A DNA stretch of 64,000 nt from VRUE01 sp963704545 (GTDB lineage Bacteria > Actinomycetota > Thermoleophilia > Solirubrobacterales > 70-9). Made by a program: the position numbers and the translations under genes. The stretch is taken from NCBI GenBank assembly GCA_963704545.1, contig OY969915.1, forward strand, positions 2,232,001 to 2,296,000, in the 5' to 3' direction. The notes under the pieces were generated by a model, which saw only the letters and a program-made list of their open reading frames with translations, was not told the origin of the DNA and did no database searches. Positions 11,050-18,524 of the stretch are shown here, in pieces. Each line of letters begins with the position of its first letter. The stretch's first letter is position 1.

Positions 11050-11583
11050 TTACGCCGCCTGGGCGACGCTCTTTCGAAGTTTCTCCAAGCGAGCGCGGAT
11101 GCTCGCGTCGAGGATCTTGTTGCCCACCTGCAGGACGATTCCACCGAGAATCTCGTCGTCGACCCGGCTGGCCAGCTCGACCTTCTGGCCGGTCTGGCGC
11201 TCGATCTCCTCGCCGACCTTCTCGACCACCGCCCGGTCCAGCGGAACGGCGCTGGTCACGGTCACGTCGATGCGCCTGTTCTCGTGCTTCCAGAGCTCTT
11301 CGAGCTCACGCCTGATGCGGAAGACCTCCGGCATGCGCCCCTTCTCGATCAGAAGCTCGAGGAAGTTGAGCAGCTCGGGATCGGCGCCGGAAACCGCGCG
11401 CCTCAGCCCGGCTGACTTCTCCGCCGAGGAGAAGTAGGGGCTGAAGAAGAAGACCTGCAGCTCGCGGTCGCCGTCGACCGCGTCGGCGAACTGGGCAAGT
11501 TCGTCGCGAACCGCGTCGAGCTTGCCCTTCTCCCTGGCCACGTCGAAGAGGGCCTCGGCGTATACGCGAGCTGCCTCGGACAT
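11050..11583 (-). CDS. atpH: ATP synthase F1 delta subunit
   Basis: A 177-residue delta (OSCP) chain. The N-terminal helical domain begins ARVYAEALFDVAREKGKL, and the C-terminal block DDEILGGIVLQVGNKILDASIRARLEKLR is the family signature. The ATG at 11583 overlaps the atpF stop (ATGA). The frame stays open upstream only because it runs antisense-free through atpF, and that part is not delta. It connects the b subunits to the top of F1. Confidence 0.96.
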   Translation of the reverse strand: MSEAARVYAEALFDVAREKGKLDAVRDELAQFADAVDGDRELQVFFFSPYFSSAEKSAGLRRAVSGADPELLNFLELLIEKGRMPEVFRIRRELEELWKHENRRIDVTVTSAVPLDRAVVEKVGEEIERQTGQKVELASRVDDEILGGIVLQVGNKILDASIRARLEKLRKSVAQAA

Positions 11584-12179
11584 CAGCTCCGCGACTCCTC
11601 CGCGCCGGAGAGGGCCGAGAAGTCGACCTCGCTGAGCGCCTCCTCGACGAGGCGGCGCTGGTCCTCCTCGCCCAGGGACTTGCGGGTGACCTTCTCGGTC
11701 GCCAGCACGGTGAGGTCGGCGACCTCCCTGCGAATCTGCTCCAGCGAGCGCCGGGTCGCCGCGTCGATCTCGCGCTGTGCGGCAGCCACGAGCTCCTCGC
11801 CCTTCTCCCTGCCGGCGGTTTTCGCCTCGGCCTCGGCCGTCTCGGCCGCTTTGCGGGCGCGGGCCATGATGTCGTCGGCCTGCTCGCGCGCCTCGGTGAG
11901 GCGCTCGCGGTACTCGGCGAGCAGCTCGTCGGACTCCTTGCGCTGGCGTTCCGCCGCCTCGATCGACTCGGCGATCGTCTTGGCGCGCTTGTCGAGCGCC
12001 TCCTGGATTTTCGGAAAGGCGACCTTGCTCAGCACCCACATGGTGAAGAGGAAGAGGACCAGCGTCCAGATCATCAGGCCGAGACCCGGCGAGACGAGGA
12101 AGCTGCCGCCTTCTTCCTCCCCATGCGCGGCCTCCGCTGCGAGGGGCAGCCATGCCGCTATTTCAGCGATGAGCTCCAC
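11583..12179 (-). CDS. atpF: ATP synthase Fo b subunit
   Basis: A 198-residue peripheral stalk subunit. One membrane segment (GLGLMIWTLVLFLFTMWVL, about residues 33-51) is followed by a long charged coiled coil rich in Ala, Glu and Arg to the C-terminus. The overlap with atpH (ATGA) suggests coupled translation. Unlike mycobacteria, b and delta are separate genes here. Confidence 0.96.
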   Translation of the reverse strand: MELIAEIAAWLPLAAEAAHGEEEGGSFLVSPGLGLMIWTLVLFLFTMWVLSKVAFPKIQEALDKRAKTIAESIEAAERQRKESDELLAEYRERLTEAREQADDIMARARKAAETAEAEAKTAGREKGEELVAAAQREIDAATRRSLEQIRREVADLTVLATEKVTRKSLGEEDQRRLVEEALSEVDFSALSGAEESRS

Positions 12180-12188
12180 GCGATCGAC

Positions 12189-12455
12189 CTAGAGGAAGAA
12201 GGCGATGAGGCCGAAGATGAAGGTGTAGAAGGCCACGGCCTCGGTCAGGGCGAAGCCGAGCCAGCGGATGCTCTGCAGCTCGTCTTTCATCTCGGGCTGG
12301 CGGGCGACGGACTCGATCTCCTTGCCGAAGATGATGCCGATGCCGATGCCGGCGCCGATCGAACCGAGACCGGCACCGACGCCGAGGGCGATCGCCTTGC
12401 CGGCGGATTCGATCCCTTCGTCGGAGATCGCGGCGACAACTGGGGACAGGTCCAT
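12189..12455 (-). CDS. atpE: ATP synthase Fo c subunit
   Basis: An 88-residue two-helix proteolipid. The Gly-rich first helix (GVGAGLGSIGAGIGIGIIFG) and the polar loop ARQPE are typical. The ion-binding carboxylate is Glu72 in LTEAVAFYTF; the residue after it is Ala rather than Ser/Thr, which favours proton over sodium coupling (inference from known c-ring motifs). The ATG at 12455 is preceded by an AAAGGAG site about 15 nt upstream. Confidence 0.97.
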   Translation of the reverse strand: MDLSPVVAAISDEGIESAGKAIALGVGAGLGSIGAGIGIGIIFGKEIESVARQPEMKDELQSIRWLGFALTEAVAFYTFIFGLIAFFL

Positions 12456-12474
12456 GTGAGGTAGCGCTCCTTTT

Positions 12475-13383
12475 TCAGTGGCTGGCGGAGGTCGCTCCGC
12501 CGAGGTAGATAGCGGTAAGGGTCGAGAAGATAAATGCCTGCAGGGTGGCGATGAGGCCCACCTCGAGGATGAAGAAGAAGAAAGCCAGAGGGAAGGTGAG
12601 GGCGCCGAGCGCGGCGATGCCGAGCAGCACGGCGAGCCCGCCACCCATGAAGAGCAGCAGCAGGTGGCCGGCGAGGATGTTGGCGAAAAGTCGCACCGAG
12701 AGCGAGATCAGCCGGGCGAAGTGGGAGATCGCCTCGATCACGAAGATGAACGCCTTCGCGATCGGGTTCATCTCCTCCAGGCCGGGCGGCAGCCAGCTGG
12801 CCAGGTAGGGGATGAAGCCCTTGGCCCGCACGCCTTCGACGTGGTAGGAGATCCAGACGACCAGGGTCAGGACGAGCGGGATTGAGAGGTTCGCGGTCGC
12901 GGCGTAGATCGCAAAGGACGGGATTTCCAGGCCGAAGACGTCGACCGTGTGCTCGGTGTTGGTCGGCAGCGGCAGGAAACCGATCATGTTCGAGAACCAG
13001 ATCCAGAAGAAGAGCGCGGCGAGGAAGGGGAACCAGCGGGCGGCCGTGGCCGGGTCGAGGTTGCCGCCGGTGATGTTGTTCTTGGTCATGTCGTAGGCGA
13101 CCTCGATCGCGGTCTGCACCCGGTTGGGTTTCTGCACCATTCGGCGCGAGATCCAGACCATCGTGAAGACCGTCAGGGCGCTGGCCAGGATCAGGTAGAG
13201 AACCGCCTTGTTGATGCTGAGGTCGATGCCGCCGAGTTCCAGCGAGATCCACGGTTCGAGCTTGAACTCGTTTTGCGGCTGGAACGCCTCGTTTTTGCCC
13301 GAGCTGCCGAAGATCAGCAGCATCAGGATGAAGATCGCGAAGTAGGTACCGAGCCCGATCAGGACCTTGGTTTTCGTCTTCAT
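12475..13383 (-). CDS. atpB: ATP synthase Fo a subunit
   Basis: A 302-residue polytopic membrane subunit with five to six hydrophobic segments. The essential arginine is Arg231 in SLSVRLFANILAGHLLL, and the C-terminal helix HxLQAFIFSTLTAIYLGGA forms the second half-channel region. It conducts protons together with the c-ring. Its start overlaps the stop of the small membrane gene upstream (ATGA). Confidence 0.96.
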   Translation of the reverse strand: MKTKTKVLIGLGTYFAIFILMLLIFGSSGKNEAFQPQNEFKLEPWISLELGGIDLSINKAVLYLILASALTVFTMVWISRRMVQKPNRVQTAIEVAYDMTKNNITGGNLDPATAARWFPFLAALFFWIWFSNMIGFLPLPTNTEHTVDVFGLEIPSFAIYAATANLSIPLVLTLVVWISYHVEGVRAKGFIPYLASWLPPGLEEMNPIAKAFIFVIEAISHFARLISLSVRLFANILAGHLLLLFMGGGLAVLLGIAALGALTFPLAFFFFILEVGLIATLQAFIFSTLTAIYLGGATSASH

Positions 13384-13757
13384 GCCTTACCCGCCTGCGG
13401 TTCTTCGTCGAAGAGGTGGGCGATGCCCTGGGCGGCGAAGGAGACGGTGAAGAGGACCGCGACGAGGATCGCCGAGGAGAGGCCCGCCTCCCGTTCGACG
13501 ATCCCGGCGATCAGGACCGCTGTCGCCATCAGCCCGACGCGGCCGAGCGTGGAGACCGCGACGGTCGCCATCGCCCGCTGTCGGTTCCCGGCCGCCAGTT
13601 CACGGTTGGCACGGCGCTCGGCGAGAGCCTGGATGCCACGCTGGAGCAGCCAGACGCCGGCCCCGGCGGCGAAGCCGAGCATGGGAAGCCCGCCGAGCAG
13701 GAAGACGGCCAGCGCGACGGCTAGGACCACAAGGTCGAGGTACTTGGGAGGGGACAT
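13380..13757 (-). CDS. Small membrane protein at the head of the atp operon (AtpI-like position)
   Basis: A 125-residue protein with about four hydrophobic segments (residues 7-35 and 66-118) separated by a basic stretch RRANRELAAGNRQRAM. Similarity to classical AtpI is not evident from the sequence, but the position directly before atpB with an ATGA overlap is where atpI-type genes sit. It may help c-ring assembly or magnesium supply, as proposed for AtpI; this is inferred from position only. Confidence 0.75.
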   Translation of the reverse strand: MSPPKYLDLVVLAVALAVFLLGGLPMLGFAAGAGVWLLQRGIQALAERRANRELAAGNRQRAMATVAVSTLGRVGLMATAVLIAGIVEREAGLSSAILVAVLFTVSFAAQGIAHLFDEEPQAGKA

Positions 13758-13860
13758 AAAGGCGCCCGTCTTCGGTCGGCGGGCGGACTCGCGACTATAT
13801 CCGAAAGGGCCGACGATCCGCTTTCTAGAGCCAGTTCGTGAGCCTTGTTACAACCTGTTA
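13758..13860 (-). promoter_or_regulatory. Gap between WecA-type gene and atp operon (likely atp promoter region)
   Basis: This gap has the lowest GC in the neighbourhood. On the minus strand it holds a TATAGT box near 13797, a possible -10, and a GCCCG...CGGGC hairpin just before the start of the small membrane gene. I could not place a convincing -35. A tandem GTTAC motif (GTTACAACCTGTTAC) lies right after the upstream stop codon. Confidence 0.35.
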
Positions 13861-15087
13861 CTAACTCTCGTCGCCCTCGGTGCCGATCGCGCCGAACTCT
13901 CCCGTCTCGGGGTCGATTGCGGGGAAGGTCCCGGTCTCGAGCTCTTCCTCCACGGCGCGGTCGACCTCCCCGGTCGCCGGTGGCGGGGCGTGGGCGTGGC
14001 GCCGGACGCCGGCAACCTGGCGCAGCCGCACCCGGCGCAGCTTGAGGATCTCCAGCACGTAGACCAGGTACACGCTGGTGGCGAGCGCGAGCATGCCGAA
14101 GACGACGACCACGGCGGTCCAGAGTGTGTCGAAGTGGCCCCGGTCGTCGCTGTAGGGGACGAATCGCAGGGCGAGGGCGAGGGCCGCGAGGGCAAGGGTC
14201 CAGCCGTAGAGGTAGGCCAGGGTACGACGCTGCGAGAAGCCGACGTTGGCCATCCGGTGGTGGAAGTGCCAGGTGTCCGCCTGATAGATCGGCTGGCGGT
14301 ACTTGAGCCGCTTGGCGACGACGAAGCCGGTGTCGAGGATCGGCACCGCGAGCACGACCAAGGGCAAGACGAGGGCGACGACCGCGTTGGTCTTCAGCGC
14401 GCCCTGGACCGAGGCGACCGCGAGCAGGTAGCCGAGCAGGTTGGAGCCGGTGTCGCCCATGAAGCTCGAGGCAGGCGGAAAGCCATGACGGAGGAAGCCG
14501 AGCGCGCCGCCAGCGGTCAGCGCCGCCAGCACACCGGCGGCGTTGCGGTCAAGCGAGAGGGCGATCACCGCCAGCGCGATCGCCGCGATCACGCAGACCC
14601 CGGCGGCCAAGCCGTCGACTCCGTCGATGAAGTTGATCACGTTGACCACGGCGACGATGCCGAGCACGGTCAGCGGGTAGGCAAGCCAGCCGAGCTCGAA
14701 GCCGCCGACGAAGGGAAGGGTGAGGACGTCGACCCGGACGCCGCCGAGGACCGGGATCAGCGCCGCGCCGACCTGGCCTGTCAGCTTGGGCAGTGCCGAG
14801 AGACCGCGCACGTCGTCGGCCACGCCGACCGCCGCGATCGCCGCCGCGCCGAGCAGGATCGAACGGGTCTCGCCGTCCCCGGGCAGCCAGATCCAGCCCG
14901 CCACCTCGATCCCGGCGAAGATCGCCAGGCCGGAGAGTCGCGGCATCGGCTTGTCGTGCAGGCCGCGCTCCTTCGGCACGTCGATCGCGCCGATCCTGTA
15001 GGCCAGCCGCTCGGCGAAGGGGACCAGCAGCCAGGCGACCGCGGCGGCGAGCAGAAAGGCGAGGATGGCTTCGGTTGTCGCTGCCAT
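13861..15087 (-). CDS. Undecaprenyl-phosphate sugar-1-phosphate transferase (WecA/TagO/MraY family)
   Basis: A 408-residue polytopic membrane enzyme with about ten hydrophobic segments. Family blocks are visible: GLHDKPMPRLSGLAIF, VADDVRGLSALPKLTGQ (the catalytic Asp-Asp pair), VNVINFIDGVDGLAAG and a cytoplasmic HFHHRMANVGFSQRR. It would load a HexNAc-1-phosphate onto undecaprenyl phosphate, the first step of a wall polymer or O-glycan. I placed the start at the ATG 15087, because the 23 residues further upstream lack family similarity. A homologue (Rfe) sits just before the atp operon in mycobacteria as well. Confidence 0.93.
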   Translation of the reverse strand: MAATTEAILAFLLAAAVAWLLVPFAERLAYRIGAIDVPKERGLHDKPMPRLSGLAIFAGIEVAGWIWLPGDGETRSILLGAAAIAAVGVADDVRGLSALPKLTGQVGAALIPVLGGVRVDVLTLPFVGGFELGWLAYPLTVLGIVAVVNVINFIDGVDGLAAGVCVIAAIALAVIALSLDRNAAGVLAALTAGGALGFLRHGFPPASSFMGDTGSNLLGYLLAVASVQGALKTNAVVALVLPLVVLAVPILDTGFVVAKRLKYRQPIYQADTWHFHHRMANVGFSQRRTLAYLYGWTLALAALALALRFVPYSDDRGHFDTLWTAVVVVFGMLALATSVYLVYVLEILKLRRVRLRQVAGVRRHAHAPPPATGEVDRAVEEELETGTFPAIDPETGEFGAIGTEGDES

Positions 15088-15216
15088 TCGCGGAACCCGC
15101 GGAGCGAGCGGGCCGGGCCAGGCTACTTGAGGCGCACCCTGAATTCCCGCACCCACTGCGCAGCGGCCGCGTGCACCGCCCAGCTTGGCCAGTCACGCCC
15201 CCGCGTGCACGCCAAT

Positions 15217-16242
15217 TCAGGCTCCGCCTCTGACGCCTGCGACAGCCCCCAGCACGCCCTCGACGAGCAGCTCGGGATCACGGCGATTGAGCACGCCGAG
15301 CGGCGTCTCGCGCTTGCGCAGCGGCAGCTCGGCCGGGTCGCCGAGCACGCGCATGCGCCCTTCCGCGACCAGGGCCTCGTCGACGCCCCCCATGCGCCCG
15401 GCGAAGGTCGTGAAGACGGGCGTGCCGAGAGCCACCGCCTCGCGGTTCATCGTCCCCCCCGCGCTGACCACCAGGTCGGCATGGGCGATCAGGCTCTGGG
15501 CGTCGATCGCCCGCTCGGGCACGATCAGGTTGGCGGCCGCCATCGCCCGCACCTCGGCGCCCTGGCGCTCGGTGCGCGGGATCACCACCGCCTGCACCGC
15601 CTCGGCCGCCGCGAGGTGGCGAATCGCCTCGCCGTACAGGTCGTTGCGGGCGTGGTACTCGGAGGTCTCAGGCGGCGGCCTGACGACAACGAGCACCTTC
15701 TCGCGATCGAGCCCGAGCTCGTCCAGCACCGCGGCGTCGGGCTCGAAGTCGGCCAGGTAGTACTCCTCCTTCAGGCCCGGGTAGCGGACCAGCTTGCGCT
15801 CCTTGGCGCCAATTCGCCGCAACCGGTCGAGCGGGATCGAGTCCGGCATCAGCACCCGGCGTGCAGCCCGGAAGGCGATCTGGCGCTGCCAGCCGGCGAA
15901 CTCGTAGTCCTGCATCTGAACCGAGGGAATGCGGTAGAGCGAGGAGACCACGGCGAGGTCGACGGAGCCGTGCGCGACGGCCAAGCCCGGGCGCTTGTCC
16001 CAGGCAATCCGCGCCAGCCGCGCCGAGCGCCCGGCCAGGGCCCGCGCCTTGCCGAACGTCGAGGCCCCGCCGTGCTCGCTGACCGCGAGGTGGGGAATGC
16101 CAAGCCGCTCGAGAACCCCCAGCGTCTGGCCGTACTCGCGCGCCGTGACGAGCACCTCGTCCCCCCGCGCCTCGAAGCGCTCGATCAGCGGCCGCAGAAC
16201 CAGCGGGTGCGCCGCCGCCGTGCAATCGACCCAGACCAGCAT
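15217..16242 (-). CDS. DUF354 family protein (glycosyltransferase-like fold)
   Basis: 341 residues, matching the DUF354 family in length and blocks: WVDCTAAAHPLVLRPLIE at the start, HGSVDLAVVSS, MQDYEFAGWQ, VVVRPPPETSEYH, and SAGGTMNREAVALGTPVFT near the end. The last block resembles the nucleotide-sugar binding part of GT-B enzymes. The biochemical function of the family is not established. It lies between the glyA relic and the WecA-type gene, so a glycan role is plausible. Confidence 0.85.
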   Translation of the reverse strand: MLVWVDCTAAAHPLVLRPLIERFEARGDEVLVTAREYGQTLGVLERLGIPHLAVSEHGGASTFGKARALAGRSARLARIAWDKRPGLAVAHGSVDLAVVSSLYRIPSVQMQDYEFAGWQRQIAFRAARRVLMPDSIPLDRLRRIGAKERKLVRYPGLKEEYYLADFEPDAAVLDELGLDREKVLVVVRPPPETSEYHARNDLYGEAIRHLAAAEAVQAVVIPRTERQGAEVRAMAAANLIVPERAIDAQSLIAHADLVVSAGGTMNREAVALGTPVFTTFAGRMGGVDEALVAEGRMRVLGDPAELPLRKRETPLGVLNRRDPELLVEGVLGAVAGVRGGA

Positions 16243-16259
16243 CTGGCGACCCTATTTGC

Positions 16260-16460
16260 TCAGACCGAAGCGGGCGAGAGCTGCGGGTAGAGCGGGTAGC
16301 CCGCCTGCGGCACGAAGTTCTCCGAGGCGATCATCTCCAGCGTGCCCTGCTGGCGTTTCAGCTCGCCGTCCAGCACCGCGGCGATCGCCGGATCGACCTC
16401 GGCGAGAGGCGCGGTCTGGAAGTTCTCGGGGAGACCATCCATCGTGGGCGACATTACCAA
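16260..16460 (-). pseudogene. glyA: glyA relic: serine hydroxymethyltransferase with the middle deleted in frame
   Basis: This 66-codon frame starts like SHMT (LAEVDPAIAAVLDGELKRQQ, then LEMIASENFVPQA) and then jumps directly to YPLYPQL, which looks like the extreme C-terminus of SHMT proteins (typically FPLYPEL or similar). About 350 codons, including the PLP-lysine region, are missing, so it cannot be an enzyme. The junction is near residue 53. Position between tsaC-type genes and the WecA-type gene matches where a full glyA is often found in related actinobacteria. An assembly collapse is possible. Confidence 0.75.
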
Positions 16461-16465
16461 CGGTC

Positions 16466-17272
16466 ATGGATAGCCTGGGGCCGGTGAGACGCCGCCTCTC
16501 GCTCTGCCTTGCCGCCCTCTGCCTGGCGGCGCTTGCCGTCCCGGCCTCGGCCCCGGGTGCGATCGGAGACAACCCCTGCGAAGGGGCCGAGGCCGCAACG
16601 CTCCTCTGCCCGGACCTGAGGGTCGGCCCCGCCGCGGACCTCTTCGTCGAGCACGGAGGCGGGCGGTACGGATACGGCGGCGGAACGCTGCTGCACGCCG
16701 GCAACGACATCCGCTCCCGGGGCCGCGGGCCGATGGAGCTGCGCGGGCAGCGCTACAAGCGCAACTGGATGCGGGCAAACCAGGCCATCTACCGGGTCGG
16801 CGGTGGCGTGAGCGTCTTCCGCACCGAGGCGAAGCTCCACTTCTACAGCGTCGGCTACGAGTACGGCGGCTCCTACTGGAAGGTGCACGACCCGCTCAGC
16901 ATGGAGATCTGGTCGCTGGGCGAGGACCGACAGCCGCTGGAACGCGTGCGCAAGGGGCCAAAGGTCTTCTACTGCTTCCGCGACCTCGAGCGCACCCGGG
17001 CGATGAGCCGCTCCCCGGGGCACCCGGTCTACCCGGCCTGTAGCCAGGACCCCGGACGCAAGCGCGTACGCCTCGGCACCTCGGTCGGCTGGTCCGACAT
17101 CTACCCCTCCACCTACGACCGCCAGTGGGTCAACGTCAGCGGCCTGCATGGCTGCTTCGCGTTCGTGATGCGTGTCGACCCCGAGAACCTCCTGTTCGAG
17201 TCCAACGAGCGCAACAACCGCTCGGTGAGGGTCATCCGCCTCCCTTACAAGGACGGACCGCAGCGCTGCTAG
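16466..17272 (+). CDS. Secreted lysyl-oxidase-like protein
   Basis: About 268 residues starting 5 bp from the divergent glyA relic. A signal peptide is evident (RRRLSLCLAALCLAALAVPASA). The mature part carries PDLRVG, NQAIYRVG, AKLHFYSVGYEYG, CFRDLERTR, LGTSVGWSDIYPS and RVDPENLLFESNERNNRS. The last two resemble the C-terminal blocks of bacterial lysyl-oxidase-family proteins. The classic copper-binding WxxHxHxH run is not clear, only HFYSVG and KVHD, so enzymatic activity is uncertain. It is followed 15 bp after its stop by a long perfect hairpin. Confidence 0.75.
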   Translation: MDSLGPVRRRLSLCLAALCLAALAVPASAPGAIGDNPCEGAEAATLLCPDLRVGPAADLFVEHGGGRYGYGGGTLLHAGNDIRSRGRGPMELRGQRYKRNWMRANQAIYRVGGGVSVFRTEAKLHFYSVGYEYGGSYWKVHDPLSMEIWSLGEDRQPLERVRKGPKVFYCFRDLERTRAMSRSPGHPVYPACSQDPGRKRVRLGTSVGWSDIYPSTYDRQWVNVSGLHGCFAFVMRVDPENLLFESNERNNRSVRVIRLPYKDGPQRC

Positions 17273-17287
17273 AGGTGGTTCAGGGTT

Positions 17288-17363
17288 GGATGCCGGGTGC
17301 CCCTCCCCAAAACGCTCGGCGGGAGCCTCGCTTGAGTGTTTTGGGGAGGGGCACCCGGCATCC
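17288..17363. repeat. Long perfect hairpin directly after a stop codon
   Basis: Arms at 17288-17313 and 17338-17363 are perfectly complementary over 26 bp, and the inner CTC/GAG extends the stem. It begins 15 bp after the stop of the lysyl-oxidase-like gene. The arm contains GGGTGCCCC, which is also in the hairpin at 26434. It probably stops or protects transcripts, but the perfect 26-bp stem exceeds normal terminators and suggests a repeat element. Confidence 0.8.
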
Positions 17364-17485
17364 CTCGACAGGGCACGAGCTTCGAAGAACTCGTTCCCAA
17401 AGGCACTGCCACCCCTCGAAGCTCCTTCCCCGCGCCGCCCCGGCTCCCCAAAAGCTCCACAGGGCCAAGCGCCGTGACGGGCGCT

Positions 17486-17509
17486 CCAAGCTTTTAGAAA
17501 AAAGCTTGG
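17486..17509. terminator. Terminator-like hairpin with A/T-rich stem base
   Basis: CCAAGCTTTT and AAAAGCTTGG form a perfect 10-bp stem with an AGAA loop. The T-run and A-run are within the stem, so on either strand the end of the stem resembles an intrinsic terminator tail. It lies in a gap between a plus-strand gene and a minus-strand gene. Confidence 0.55.
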
Positions 17510-17561
17510 GGACTTTGACGCCGGTTTCGCGGTCTAGGCGTCACTCGGTGACGTGTTGGAA

Positions 17562-17701
17562 GGGAGCCCGGGCGGTCTTCGGGCGAATGTCGCGAAGCGG
17601 CGGAAATGCAATCCGGTGTTTGCGCGGCCGCTAGGCCGCGCTCCTCATTGCACCGCGCGAAAGCGCGGTGCTCAATTCGCCCGAAGACCGCCCGGGCTCC
17701 C
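17562..17701. repeat. 140-nt multi-branched palindromic element
   Basis: The outer arms (17562-17588 and 17675-17701) are perfectly complementary over 27 bp. Inside are TGCAAT paired with ATTGCA, then GCGCGGCC/GGCCGCGC (about 17622-17641) and GCACCGCGC/GCGCGGTGC with a GAAA loop (about 17650-17671). A GCGAAGC stem also fits near 17592. This gives a cloverleaf-like fold. It ends 8 bp before the MlaE permease stop. No second copy is seen in the window. Confidence 0.8.
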
Positions 17702-17708
17702 ACCCAGA

Positions 17709-18524
17709 TCAACCACCTATCGGCGCCCTCGGCGTCGAGCCCCAGAAGACGACTGTCCCCAGCATCCCGATGATGTGGACGAGGATGATGTTGACCACCA
17801 TCGACTGCGCTGTCGCGGTGCCGACGCCGACCGGGCCGCCCGACGCCGTGTAGCCGTAGTAGCAGCCGACCAGCACGATCGCCGTCGCCATCACCAGTCC
17901 CTTGATCAGGCTGAAGCTCAGGTCCAGCGGATCCTGGTACATCCAGAAGATCAACAGGTAGCCGCCCGACGACACGTCACCCACCTGCTGGACCACCGAG
18001 AAGTAGCTGGCGTAGTAGGCGACGCCGATCCCGACCAGGTAGAGGAACGGGATCGCGATCCAGGCCCCGAGCAGGCGGGTGGCGCAGAGGAAGGTGACGG
18101 GCTGGATCCCCATCACCTCGAGCGCGTCGATCTCGTCGGAGATCCGCATCGCGCCGAGCTCGGCGACGATCCCCGTGCCCACCTTGGCGGAGAGGATGTA
18201 GCCGAACGCGTAGGGCAGTCCCTCGCGCAGGTCGCAGTAGGCGGAGAAGAGGCCGGCCAGCGAGGGGGCGCCGATCGAGCGGTTGAAGTAGGCACCCTGG
18301 AGGCCGCACTGCAGGCCGAGGATGAAGACAAAGGCCCAGATCACGATCGCCGAGCCGAGGATCAGGATCCCGGCCTGGCGCAGGCTCTCGCCGAAGTAGC
18401 GAAGCACCCGGCCCGAGTAGACGTGCCCGGCGACGCGCGAGCCGAAGCGGGCGATCTCGCCGAAGGCGTCGAGCCATTCGCGCGGGGCGTCGAGCCACCC
18501 GATCATCGCTTCCTTGGCCCTCAT
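17709..18524 (-). CDS. MlaE/YrbE family ABC transporter permease (second of pair)
   Basis: A 271-residue permease with about five hydrophobic segments. The MlaE signature AKVGTGIVAELGAMRISDEIDALEVMG is central, as is the C-terminal YGYTASGGPVGVGTATAQSMV. The ATG at 18524 overlaps the stop of the first permease (ATGA). In mycobacteria such YrbE pairs work with MCE lipid-binding proteins and an Mkl-type ATPase, but none of those is adjacent here. Likely a lipid or steroid transporter half. Confidence 0.92.
   Translation of the reverse strand: MRAKEAMIGWLDAPREWLDAFGEIARFGSRVAGHVYSGRVLRYFGESLRQAGILILGSAIVIWAFVFILGLQCGLQGAYFNRSIGAPSLAGLFSAYCDLREGLPYAFGYILSAKVGTGIVAELGAMRISDEIDALEVMGIQPVTFLCATRLLGAWIAIPFLYLVGIGVAYYASYFSVVQQVGDVSSGGYLLIFWMYQDPLDLSFSLIKGLVMATAIVLVGCYYGYTASGGPVGVGTATAQSMVVNIILVHIIGMLGTVVFWGSTPRAPIGG

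Larger units (their letters stand above)
17273..17708. other. 436-bp non-coding gap made of three palindromes
   Basis: Between the lysyl-oxidase-like gene and the second MlaE permease gene, no convincing gene is present. The gap holds a 26-bp-stem hairpin (17288-17363), a terminator-like hairpin (17486-17509) and a 140-nt multi-branched palindrome (17562-17701). Short open frames here are low-complexity by-products of the inverted repeats. Confidence 0.8.

Noticed and set aside
12949..16290. Very long plus-strand open frame (1113 codons) antisense to atpB, the WecA-type gene and DUF354
   Set aside because: It is the high-GC antisense shadow of real genes; composition is Arg/Gly/Asp/His-rich without any domain.
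17562..17701. The 140-nt palindrome as a tRNA or known ncRNA
   Set aside because: The cloverleaf impression comes from nested inverted repeats; there is no T-loop consensus or anticodon arm.
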